Part shown: one piece after another, positions 56,436-63,791 of the stretch
How the letters are laid out: every line of letters starts with the position of its first letter
Numbering within the stretch: position 1 is the stretch's first letter
From: Peptococcaceae bacterium BRH_c4b
GTDB taxonomy: Bacteria > Bacillota > Desulfotomaculia > Desulfotomaculales > Desulfocucumaceae
NCBI GenBank assembly: GCA_000961595.1
Contig: LADO01000029.1
Location: 42,897 to 106,896 of the forward strand
Length of the DNA stretch: 64,000 nt
Reading direction: 5' to 3'
Made by a program: the position numbers and the translations under genes
Notes under the pieces: generated by a model
The model's input: only the letters and a program-made list of their open reading frames with translations
Told to the model about the DNA's origin: nothing
Database searches by the model: none

Positions 56436-57587
56436 TCAGGCTTTAATTCCCTCCGGCCCCTGGCTGAAAAATTTTTTCAACGCTGGGTATACGCCTGTTT
56501 TATCCTTGATGGTTACAACGGTAAATCTGGCATCGCTCACCTTTTTGTAAGCCGAACGTAATGTGCTGGTATAATAATACGGTCCCTCAATTTCACCATA
56601 ACCAACCAGATTGCAAACCCCGACCAATTCGTTGATTAATGTGACGCACTGCTCATTGTCTGAAGCCAAGTTATCACCGTCTGAAAAATGGAAAGCGTAA
56701 ATGTTATAATCCTGAGGGTTGTAATGCTTCTCAATTATATCCAACGCCAGCTTATAGACCGATGAACAACGGGTACCGCCACTGGCGCCCTTGGTGAAAA
56801 ACTCTTCCTCGGTGGTTTCCTTTGCTTCAACATGATGGGCCAGGAAGACGATCTTAACATTTTTGTATTTAGTTCTTAAAAACCGCACCATCCAGAAGAA
56901 GAAGCTCCTGGCGATATATTTTTCGAAGGGACCCATACTACCGGATGTATCCATCATAGCCAGAACAACAGCATTTGACTCGTATTTATACGATATATCC
57001 CAGGTTTTGAAGCGTAAATCATCCTTTGTAATTTTACCCAAATAAGGCTCACCTTTAAGGGCTGTTCTTTTAATTGACTCATAAATGGTTCTCTTCCGAT
57101 CTATATTGCTGATAATTCCTTTCTTCCTAACGTCCTTAAACTCCGGCGACTCCGATGCCAACTCAGGTTTCTTCTTCTGCTCCAGGTTCGGTAACCCGAG
57201 ATCCTCAAATATCAGTTCAGCCAGTTCCTCCATGGATATATCCGCCTCATAATAGTCCACCCCTGGTTCTTCCCCTGCACCCTTACCCTTTCCGCTACCC
57301 GGCTGGGGCTCCGAGTGCAGAACATCCCCCACCTGGGTTTTGCCTTTGCCCTGGCCAGAATGTTTATTTTTGCCCTGATCAAAACGAAAGTTAAATTCGT
57401 CAAGAGATTTAATAGGAACCTTGATAATTTTCTGCCCGTCACTCATGATAATGCTTTCTTCTGATACGATATCCGCAAGATTCTTTTTTATTGCTTCCTT
57501 AACCTTCTCCCGGTGGCGCTGCCGGTCAATCTCACCTTTACGGTGCAGTGACCAGTCATTACGGGAGATAGTGTAATTATTGGACAT
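56436..57587 (-). CDS. yhbH: YhbH (DUF444) sporulation-associated protein
   Basis: A 383-residue DUF444 protein: MSNNYTISRNDWSLHRKGE, a Gly/Lys-rich linker (about 75-115), and a VWA-like domain with a MIDAS motif (AMMDTSGSMGPFEKYIA) and CSSVYKLALDIIEKHY. In Bacillus it is expressed in sporulation with prkA and spoVR; in enterobacteria the trio is yeaG-yeaH-ycgB. It starts about 80 bp after the prkA fragment and ends at a terminator. Confidence 0.92.
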   Translation of the reverse strand: MSNNYTISRNDWSLHRKGEIDRQRHREKVKEAIKKNLADIVSEESIIMSDGQKIIKVPIKSLDEFNFRFDQGKNKHSGQGKGKTQVGDVLHSEPQPGSGKGKGAGEEPGVDYYEADISMEELAELIFEDLGLPNLEQKKKPELASESPEFKDVRKKGIISNIDRKRTIYESIKRTALKGEPYLGKITKDDLRFKTWDISYKYESNAVVLAMMDTSGSMGPFEKYIARSFFFWMVRFLRTKYKNVKIVFLAHHVEAKETTEEEFFTKGASGGTRCSSVYKLALDIIEKHYNPQDYNIYAFHFSDGDNLASDNEQCVTLINELVGVCNLVGYGEIEGPYYYTSTLRSAYKKVSDARFTVVTIKDKTGVYPALKKFFSQGPEGIKA

Positions 57588-57668
57588 CTGAGGCTTCCCC
57601 CCGCATCCACACATATTTAAATTCGTTTGCGGCTCGACAGGCCGGATACCCGGCCCCGTCGCTGTTCC

Positions 57669-58799
57669 CTACCTGTTGAGAAGGCTTCCCACATACTTTA
57701 ACAATTCATTGGCACAATTGGGACAATAACCATATTCGTCCATAAGCTTGGCGCTAACCTCGTTCATCCTCTTGAGTTGCTCGGCATCGGGAGTCTTTGT
57801 TGATGTGGTAATCTTTACTACATCCTTTAGATCCACGAATAATTTCTTTTCCACGGCATCCCTCAGGCGCTCGTGTGATCTGTAGTCAAATTTTATGTTT
57901 TTGCGGGCGTAGGAAGAGAGGCGAATTAATATCTCCTCCCGGAAACTCTTTTTCGCGTTTTCCGATACGCCAATCTGCTCCTCTATAGAGCGCATTAATT
58001 TTTCGTCGGGATCAATCTCCTCGTCGGTTATGGGATCCCTGATCTTTACTCCATTGCAGAAAGCCTCTACGTTATCAAGATAGTTGTCAAAAAGCACCTT
58101 CGCAGATTCCTCGTATGAATACACAAAGGCCTTTTGCACTTCCTTCTTGGCCAACTCGTCATATTCCTTACGGGCTACGGAAATGTAGTTGAGCAAGCGG
58201 TCTTTTTCTTCCTTATTGACGGAAGCGTGCTGGTCCAACCCGTCCTTTAAAGCCCTCAAAACGTCCAGCGGGTTGATACATCTGGTAGTAGTTCTAATCA
58301 GCGCGGATGACAACCTGTTGATTACATAACGGGGATCAACCCCGCTCATTCCTTCATTCTCAAATTCATTATGCAGCTCATTCAGATCTTTTTGTTTGAA
58401 TCCTTCCACATCCTGGCCGTCATATAGCTTCATCTTCTTGACCACGTCCATGCCCTGCTTCTTACTCTCTTTCAGACGGGAGAGCACCGAGAAAATACTT
58501 GCTACCTTGAGAGCATGCGGGGCAATGTGAATATCCTTTAAATCCCCCTGCTTGATCAGCTTTTCATATATTTTTATTTCTTCCGATACTCTGAGGTTAT
58601 ACGGAATTTTCAGAACGATAATCCTGGACTGCAGAGCTTCATTTTTCTTATTACCAATAAAAGACTTGTATTCATTCTCGTTTGTATGGGCAATAATCAT
58701 TTCATCGGCATAGATAAGGGCAAATCGCCCGGCCTTGAAATTACCTTCCTGGGATAATGAAAGAAGATTCCAGAGAAACTTTTCGTCGCATTTGAGCAT
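57669..58799 (-). pseudogene. prkA: PrkA serine kinase/AAA+ protein, C-terminal fragment interrupted by a recombinase element
   Basis: An intact 376-residue frame covering the C-terminal part of PrkA (usual length about 630). It has MLKCDEKFLWNLLSLSQEGN, FKAGRFALIYADEMIIAHTN and KNEALQSRIIVLKIPYNLRV, and ends with the PrkA kinase-like domain (ESAKVLFDNYLDNVEAFCNG; YCPNCANELL). The N-terminal AAA+ Walker region (about 250 residues) is absent. In frame upstream of the first Met lie codons for QE, as in the canonical QEMLK motif, then homology stops and a TAG follows. No ribosome site precedes the Met. The frame has no internal damage over 1.1 kb, so the break is recent or the gene is restored by excision. 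Confidence 0.88.
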
Positions 58800-60348
58800 C
58801 TCCTGAGACGCCTAGAATCATACAACGTGACAGATCAAAATAATATTCAATAAGTACCCTTGATTCCTTTCTCTTTCCTTCATATTCAGTGTTCACGGTT
58901 ACCCTGCTAACAATAGCCTTGATCAGTTCAGCTTTGTCTTCAGCATAGTCGCCCCTGGCGGCATTATTTAGCTTATCCAGTATCAATGATACATTCACAG
59001 CCCGGTTTGAAAGCTCCTGGCTCTGCTCCAACCTTAAAAGTAGTTGGTCTTTGCGCCTGTTCAAGGTTTCTATCTGGCCGGCCAGGGTTAGTAATTCATT
59101 TTCTGCTTCAGTATCAGTAATGATTCTTTTTGACACAAATGACACTATCTTTTGCCGTGCGACCTGTTTTTCCAGGAGGCTTTTTTCTATTTCATCGATC
59201 TCATTTTGAACTGGTTCTAGCTGCTCCGCTTCGATTTTTAAAGAATTATTTATTGCTTCCACAACTTTACCGGGGTTGTTCAAAAAGTGCTGTATATCAG
59301 TCCATACGGCATTCTCGATGTCGGTCGCCCTAATCATTTTGGCGTCACAGGTTTTCCCCTGGCCATAGTTCACCGTCCCGGTACACCTATAGTAAACCCT
59401 ACCCTCTTTACTGTTTCCGCTACTACCGACAAAAGCCCGGCCGCAGTTCCCACAGTAAATCAGTCCCCGCAGCAAATATTCCCTGCCTCTGGCGCCCCGG
59501 CCAATATCGGCATTTTCTATAAGCAACTGATTAGCTTTTTCATATATCTCTTTATCAATAATGGGCGGAACCTGGATTATACGCCCCTCTTTTTGCTTTT
59601 TACTCCTTTGCATAGTGCTATACTCACCGATATATGTCCGGTTTCTAAGTATGATGCTGATATGGCCGGCATGCCATTTGCCAGTCGAATTGTTTCTTGT
59701 CCCCTTAGACATCGTTGGAGTGGGTATCCCCCTGGCGTTTAAATACTCAGCAATTGGCACCGTACGCATGCCTTCCAAGTACAGATTAAAAATCAATACA
59801 ACGATCTCGGTTTCCGGCTCATGTATCACCAGTCTTTTGTCCGGCCCAACCCGGTAGCCAAATGGTGGTTGCCCGGATGTCCACCTGTTTTCTTTTGCGG
59901 CCCGTTCCTTGCCCATCTGGGTACGCTCCAGGATGGTGTCACGCTCCAGGGCAGCTATTGAGGCCAGCAGTGTCATGAAAAATTTACCCGTGGGGGTGCC
60001 GGTATCAAAGGCCTCGGTCATGCTTTTTAAAGCTATTTTTTCTTCCTCAAGGAACTCATATGTATCCAAAACATGCTTTACTGATCGAGCAAGGCGGTCA
60101 AGCCGGTAAACAAACACGGCTGCATATTTTCCGGCCTTAGCATCGGCAAGCATTCTTAATGCGGCCGGCCTATCTTTCAACGGCAATACTCCGGACACAC
60201 CGTCATCCAGGTAATATTCGCATCCCGTTATGCCGTTTGCCTCGCCATAAAGGTCAAAATACTTTTTGGCGAAATCTACCTGGCTCTCTATATTTCCCCG
60301 TTCGGCCTGTTCGTCAGTTGACACTCTGGCATAAAATGCCACCATCAT
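58741..60348 (-). CDS. Large serine recombinase (site-specific integrase/excisionase)
   Basis: A 535-residue enzyme: resolvase catalytic domain with the nucleophile Ser in AFYARVSTDEQAERG and YRLDRLARSVKHVLDTYEF, the recombinase domain (about 165-270, GQPPFGYRVG), a zinc ribbon (CGNCGRAF ... YRCTGTVNYG ... KTCDAK) and a long coiled coil (400-500). These are the features of phage and ICE integrases of the phiC31/SpoIVCA class. The frame is intact. Its last 20 or so codons are read from prkA DNA in another phase, so its natural C-terminus depends on the att junction. The start is ATG at 60348 with GGGGGA upstream. It points towards prkA. Confidence 0.94.
   Translation of the reverse strand: MMVAFYARVSTDEQAERGNIESQVDFAKKYFDLYGEANGITGCEYYLDDGVSGVLPLKDRPAALRMLADAKAGKYAAVFVYRLDRLARSVKHVLDTYEFLEEEKIALKSMTEAFDTGTPTGKFFMTLLASIAALERDTILERTQMGKERAAKENRWTSGQPPFGYRVGPDKRLVIHEPETEIVVLIFNLYLEGMRTVPIAEYLNARGIPTPTMSKGTRNNSTGKWHAGHISIILRNRTYIGEYSTMQRSKKQKEGRIIQVPPIIDKEIYEKANQLLIENADIGRGARGREYLLRGLIYCGNCGRAFVGSSGNSKEGRVYYRCTGTVNYGQGKTCDAKMIRATDIENAVWTDIQHFLNNPGKVVEAINNSLKIEAEQLEPVQNEIDEIEKSLLEKQVARQKIVSFVSKRIITDTEAENELLTLAGQIETLNRRKDQLLLRLEQSQELSNRAVNVSLILDKLNNAARGDYAEDKAELIKAIVSRVTVNTEYEGKRKESRVLIEYYFDLSRCMILGVSGDAQMRRKVSLESSFIIPGR
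58800..58816. other. Element-prkA junction (putative att site)
   Basis: prkA homology ends just beyond CAGGAGATG (about 58797-58805), and the recombinase 3' end is on the other side. The recombination core should lie within these bases. No second copy is found in the window. Confidence 0.55.
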
Positions 60349-60415
60349 GATAGGGTCGTCCCCCTTCATCACCCGCATATATGTAAAAGTATAGCATGAT
60401 CTGGGGGGTATCTGG

Positions 60416-60550
60416 GTGATAATTGAGAGAAGGTATTCAAGCAGTCAGGAGGATTACACCAAGGTCATTGAGGCCCTTTCAAAGTTTGTGCTTAGAAAAA
60501 TACTGCAAGACAAAAAGGAAATCCCTAAAGACAAGAAGAACCCCGATTAA
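60416..60550 (+). CDS. Small protein divergent from the recombinase
   Basis: A 44-residue basic helical protein (IIERRYSSSQEDYTKVIEAL, then KFVLRKILQDKKEIPKDK). The GTG at 60416 has GGGGGG seven bases upstream. It reads away from the recombinase, with start codons 67 bp apart. Small basic proteins beside large serine recombinases are sometimes recombination directionality factors (as SprB in SPbeta); this is a candidate only. Confidence 0.55.
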   Translation: MIIERRYSSSQEDYTKVIEALSKFVLRKILQDKKEIPKDKKNPD

Positions 60551-60557
60551 ATCGGGG
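60541..60557. terminator. Short palindrome after the small divergent gene
   Basis: CCCCGATT-A-AATCGGGG overlaps the stop codon of the gene at 60416; an AT-rich but not T-run sequence follows. Confidence 0.4.
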
Positions 60558-60621
60558 TATATTTACCATTCCCAATCACTCCTCACCACCGCCCAGTACC
60601 CGCCCTGGCCGCCCCCACAAG

Positions 60622-60718
60622 TCACTCCTCCGGCTCACCCAGCGCCAACCTCAGCACCCTCTTTACATCCTCCCAGTCCACCGGCCTGCCCGCCTGGTAA
60701 GCCTCTATGGCCGCCTAA
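60622..60718 (-). pseudogene. C-terminal remnant of an unidentified gene
   Basis: An open minus-strand stretch encodes AIEAYQAGRPVDWEDVKRVL and RLALGEPEE before a TGA, a natural-looking protein end, but has no start: it is preceded by the TAG of the Cys-rich gene. It may be the tail of a gene whose 5' part was deleted. Confidence 0.4.
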
Positions 60719-60900
60719 GAATAGCAGCAGGCCAGGTACCTTGATTCGCCGATTCCAAACTCAGATTGGTCGGCAACGAAATCAGGGCAATGAACTAGCG
60801 GCTCATGGCTGCAGTGCTCTTTCATTTCACAATAATTATCGCAGCCTGCTTCGTTGCCGCAGAAGGCGCAGAGGCACCTATAGCACTTGTCCATTTTCAT
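60715..60900 (-). CDS. Cysteine-rich small protein
   Basis: A 61-residue protein beginning MKMDKCYRCLCAFCGNEAGC, with 12 cysteines in total, in pairs such as CYRC, CAFC, CDNYC, and a tail LACCYS. Probably a small metal-binding protein. Similar small Cys-rich proteins are common in phage regions of Firmicutes. GAGG stands ten bases before the ATG at 60900. Confidence 0.5.
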   Translation of the reverse strand: MKMDKCYRCLCAFCGNEAGCDNYCEMKEHCSHEPLVHCPDFVADQSEFGIGESRYLACCYS

Positions 60901-61029
60901 TAACAATTACCTCAGCATAAATTAATATAATATTTCCCTGTTCCCCCAGATAAAGCCGGTTTTTTGTAACACTATTGCCTTTGGCCCATACTATGTCGTT
61001 GTAAGGAAATAAAGTTAGGAGGTAACATA

Positions 61030-61164
61030 ATGGGATTTGGTATGGGCGGTGGATATGATGGTGGCTGCGGTGGCGGCGGATTTGGAGGCAGCTCTATTCT
61101 TTTCTTAATCCTGATTCTCCTGGTCTTTTCGATGCCTTATGGTGGCGGCTACTGCAAACAGTAA
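61030..61164 (+). CDS. YjcZ-like Gly-rich small membrane protein
   Basis: A 44-residue protein: a Gly-rich, tyrosine-containing N-terminus (MGFGMGGGYDGGCGGGGFGG), one membrane helix (SSILFLILILLVFSM) and PYGGGYCKQ end. This is the layout of YjcZ-family small sporulation proteins. AGGAGG precedes the ATG, and a clear terminator follows. It is in the interval right of the recombinase and may be cargo or chromosomal. Confidence 0.75.
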   Translation: MGFGMGGGYDGGCGGGGFGGSSILFLILILLVFSMPYGGGYCKQ

Positions 61165-61170
61165 ATGAAA

Positions 61171-61220
61171 GCCCCTGGAGCGAAGGACCCTTCAAAGACC
61201 TCCTGCTCCGGGGGTTTTTT
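61171..61220 (+). terminator. Terminator of the YjcZ-like gene
   Basis: CCCCTGGAGC/GCTCCGGGGG with a T run on the plus strand, 7 bp past the stop codon. Confidence 0.88.
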
Positions 61221-61250
61221 ATGTTACCCGCCGGGTCACTTCCATATCTT

Positions 61251-61418
61251 TCACCCCAACTGATCGATATGCCAGAGCTGTAGGGTTTACAGCTCTTTCA
61301 GCTGTCGTTGCAGCCGGCGCTTTTCGGTGAGGTCGGTGGTTTCGGCGATTTGCTGTTTTAAGTGGTAGATTTTAGCCTTCGTATTCTATATGGCAGTTTT
61401 TAATACGTCAGAGGTCAT
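61251..61418 (-). pseudogene. Small gene with two in-frame stops
   Basis: From an ATG at 61418 with AGGTGAG upstream, the frame reads MTSDVLKTAI, TAG, then NTKAKIYHLKQQIAETTDLT, EKRRLQRQLKEL, TAA, then TLQLWHIDQLG and TGA. The segments between the stops form one plausible coiled-coil protein of about 55 residues, so I read it as a decayed gene with two nonsense codons. It begins 1 bp after the DUF1294 stop. Confidence 0.5.
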
Positions 61419-61419
61419 T

Positions 61420-61689
61420 TTATACTCTCACCTGATAAAATAACCAGACAACTATTCCAGCCTGTATTAGAAAAATAATAGGGACTCCAACAGAGAATTT
61501 ATAATGCCTGGTTTTATGACGAAAAACTTTTAATCCAAGATATATCCCGACAGATCCGCCGACAAGGGCTATTAGTAGAAGATTGTTTTCCGAAATCCTC
61601 CATGCACCGGACCTGGCCTTCATCTTGTCCCATGCCATTATAAACACTCCGATAATGTTTATTGCAATGATGTAGTAAATAAGCCACAT
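61420..61689 (-). CDS. DUF1294 membrane protein
   Basis: An 89-residue protein with three membrane helices and the DUF1294 motifs: MAWDKMKARSGAWRISENNL, LALVGGSVGIYLGLKVFRHKT-like and RHKTRHYKFSVGVP. Function unknown (YsdA in Bacillus). AGGAGT precedes the ATG at 61689. Confidence 0.85.
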   Translation of the reverse strand: MWLIYYIIAINIIGVFIMAWDKMKARSGAWRISENNLLLIALVGGSVGIYLGLKVFRHKTRHYKFSVGVPIIFLIQAGIVVWLFYQVRV

Positions 61690-61851
61690 TATATTTACTC
61701 CTTAAAAATGTCTTGGTCAAAACGGGAAGCCATATACTCGCACAGAACCCCAATACTTACCGATTAAATAGTCAACGGGTTACACGTTAGAATTTTAACG
61801 TGAATATTATTGAGGTAATTACCTTTTAATAATTATAAAGCAATTCAGTTT

Positions 61852-62129
61852 TTAATCCCATACCCTCTCCAGTACCCAGGACCCCTCCTCCTCGTCCCAC
61901 ACCAGGTCGCATACCAACCCCTCCCACGTCTCACACCGGAGCCGGGGCTCTAGCCAGTAGAAGTAGCGGAACAGCTGATGCTTTATGATCATGCTGCAGC
62001 TGGCCACATGGTACAGTGGCCGCGCCATTTAAACTGTACCGGGAGGCTGTCAGGGTCTGGGATGACCTGGGCTGGGGCGCAATAGCCCCACTCCGGAGAG
62101 CAGGGCTTTATTATTTCACGTGGAATATC
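61852..62129 (-). pseudogene. Small Trp/Arg-rich gene, apparently frameshifted
   Basis: A minus-strand frame ending 61852 encodes 58 residues from an ATG at 62028 (ARPLYHVASCSMIIKHQLFR, YFYWLEPRLRCETWEG). Directly upstream another frame encodes PREIIKPCSPEWGYCAPAQV and PDPDSLPVQFKWRGH, and the two overlap at 62000-62030. Joining WRGH to LYHVA by a one-base shift gives one coherent protein of about 90 residues. I read it as a frameshifted gene of unknown function; the short frame alone may still be expressed. Confidence 0.45.
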
Positions 62130-62135
62130 CCTCTC

Positions 62136-62179
62136 AAAAAAAAGCCTCCCTCCCCGGCCAGAGGGAAGAAGGCTTTTTT
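62136..62179. terminator. Terminator of the DUF2680 gene
   Basis: AAAAAAGCCTCCCTC...GAGGGAAGAAGGCTTTTTT, a strong stem with A and T flanks; it lies 18 bp past the stop of the gene at 62197. Confidence 0.85.
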
Positions 62180-62196
62180 GAGAGGGGGTATTTAAT

Positions 62197-62604
62197 TTAA
62201 TTCGCTGCACTGTCAGAATTGCCGCCAGGCCCTTTACCGTCCCCACCAGGACCACCACGGCCACCAGGACCGCCAGGACCACCATGACCCATACCAAATC
62301 CCATGATTCCAAAACCTTCATCGGATTCGATTTTTTCGATCATTTGATCGGCCTGTTCCTGGGTAAGTGTGCCTTCTTCCACAGCCTCTTCAATCATTTG
62401 CAACTGGGTTTCCTCCAGAGCTGCTGTTACTTCATCCTCGGTCACGCCAAGATTGTCCGCAAAATTAGATATAAAGCTTTGATACATGGCAGCCCTATCC
62501 GGCTTGTCAGTATCAGTACCGGCAAAAGCAAGACCTGTCATAGTCCCCGCAAAAATAACCACAGCCAATAGAATTGATCCAATGCGTAATTTCTTGGATT
62601 TCAT
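62197..62604 (-). CDS. Secreted DUF2680-type protein with Gly-rich tail
   Basis: A 135-residue exported protein: signal peptide (KKLRIGSILLAVVIFAGTMT, cut near AFA-GT), a helical DUF2680-like domain (NFADNLGVTEDEVTAALEET and QMIEEAVEEGTLTQEQADQM) and a Gly/Pro-rich tail (about 100-130). Related proteins occur in many Firmicutes; function unknown. The ATG at 62604 has AGGGAGG upstream. Confidence 0.8.
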   Translation of the reverse strand: MKSKKLRIGSILLAVVIFAGTMTGLAFAGTDTDKPDRAAMYQSFISNFADNLGVTEDEVTAALEETQLQMIEEAVEEGTLTQEQADQMIEKIESDEGFGIMGFGMGHGGPGGPGGRGGPGGDGKGPGGNSDSAAN

Positions 62605-62881
62605 GTTAAATCCTCCCTATGTATTTTTTTATTTTAATGCGGTGCACCGACTAGTATTATAATAAACCCATAAGCTGAAAACAGCCTGAGGGTAACCTTA
62701 AAACAACCTGTTAACAGCCTGAAAATAGCCTGAAGAAATCAAAACCCCGGGGAACTCTCCCCAGGGCTCATCGCTACATATGCAGTTCCAATCCAGAAAA
62801 CGCTTCGGGTTAAGCTGTAATGCTTTGCCATGAACGGAAAACAACCCCAATCAACGCCGTTATAACATTCGACAGTTTACA

Positions 62882-62986
62882 TTAAATTATCAAAGGGTCC
62901 TGAATTATTGGATACAAAGTTGTGCCGCTGCTCTGCTTCCATATCTCAAACGCTTTATCCCGCTGGGGGCTTCTCTCCCTGGCCAT
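62882..62986 (-). pseudogene. Phage terminase small subunit, N-terminal stub
   Basis: From an ATG at 62986 with AAGGTGAGG upstream, the frame reads MARERSPQRDKAFEIWKQSS and then diverges to a stop after 34 codons. The opening matches the N-terminus of PBSX/XtmA-type terminase small subunits, whose helix-turn-helix should follow. It is truncated here and is direct evidence of phage-derived DNA. Confidence 0.6.
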
Positions 62987-63043
62987 CACCTCACCTTCTT
63001 TACTACGTTTATAACCAAAAAATCTGGACAGAATAAAATCATT

Positions 63044-63331
63044 ATGAGCCTGGAGGTATATATTTTGTTAAATCAAATCCTTACTGGCATTACCGATGAA
63101 GTAATAAAAAACATGAGAGAATCAACCCCCGAAGAAAGACACCGTATGAGCAAAATAGCAGTTGAAATTACTAATATGGGTATACAACTGTTAAAAGAAA
63201 GCCCGGAATTTAGAGACGCTTTCAGTCGTATTCATTCCGAGTTTTTTGAATATCCCGAATCAGAAAGTGTTACAAGACAGGCTTTAATGGCCTACGATAA
63301 ATTTGTTTCAAATACTGACTATACTAATTGA
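63044..63331 (+). CDS. Small helical protein of unknown function
   Basis: A 95-residue helical protein beginning MSLEVYILLNQILTGITDEV, acidic, without cysteines. No domain is recognised. It lacks a good ribosome site (AGAATAAAAT upstream), so translation is uncertain. AT-rich like its surroundings. The C-terminus converges on short minus-strand remnants. Confidence 0.4.
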   Translation: MSLEVYILLNQILTGITDEVIKNMRESTPEERHRMSKIAVEITNMGIQLLKESPEFRDAFSRIHSEFFEYPESESVTRQALMAYDKFVSNTDYTN

Positions 63332-63332
63332 G

Positions 63333-63498
63333 TTAAATATTACGGCCAGGAGCATATCCCTTACCTTCTCTTTGCTGTCGAGAGTCTATTTTCCTTAAAT
63401 AAATTTCATCCTTCTCTTTGTAAGAATGCATCTATCTCAATAAGCTTTTTCAAATCATCCACTGTCCTAATCTCGATTCCGCCATCCTGAAAATCGGT
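63333..63498 (-). pseudogene. Two overlapping small gene remnants
   Basis: One frame (63416-63498) encodes DFQDGGIEIRTVDDLKKLIE and IDAFLQREG, a natural C-terminus without a start. An overlapping frame (63333-63431) encodes MHSYKEKDEIYLRKIDSRQQ and REGKGYAPGRNI. Both look like parts of real proteins, perhaps cut by the insertion events of this interval. Confidence 0.35.
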
Positions 63499-63603
63499 TT
63501 AACCCCCTATTATTAGAGTCTATATCCCAAAATCACCTGATTACATAGAATTTTAATACAGAGCTATGAATTATGATTATACTTTCCATGAGGGACCGGC
63601 GGC

Positions 63604-63725
63604 CTTGACAGTCCTAAGGGCTGCAGTGCTGTTAAACTACCGACGGGCGGCTCCGAAAACATGCAACAAGGTTACTCATCCCGTCGGGGATTATTGTACC
63701 ACAGCCCTTTTAACGGGCTGTCAAG
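63604..63725. repeat. Large imperfect palindrome
   Basis: Arms of about 45 bp: CTTGACAGTCCTAAGGGCTG ... CCGACGGG on the left and CCCGTCGG ... CAGCCCTTTTAACGGGCTGT-CAAG on the right, around a 32 bp loop. Strongly matching blocks sit at both ends of the arms. Could be the end of a mobile element or a structured RNA; I do not recognise it. Confidence 0.55.
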
Positions 63726-63791
63726 ACTACCCTACGGCGCCTAAAGCCTAACCCTGGGCTTGGCCTCAGGGACTCACCAAAAACATGCTTA

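Noticed and set aside
60423..60920. Plus-strand frame of 165 codons covering the small divergent gene and the Cys-rich gene
   Set aside because: No ribosome site, low-complexity Pro/Ser-rich product, and it overlaps better-supported frames on both strands.
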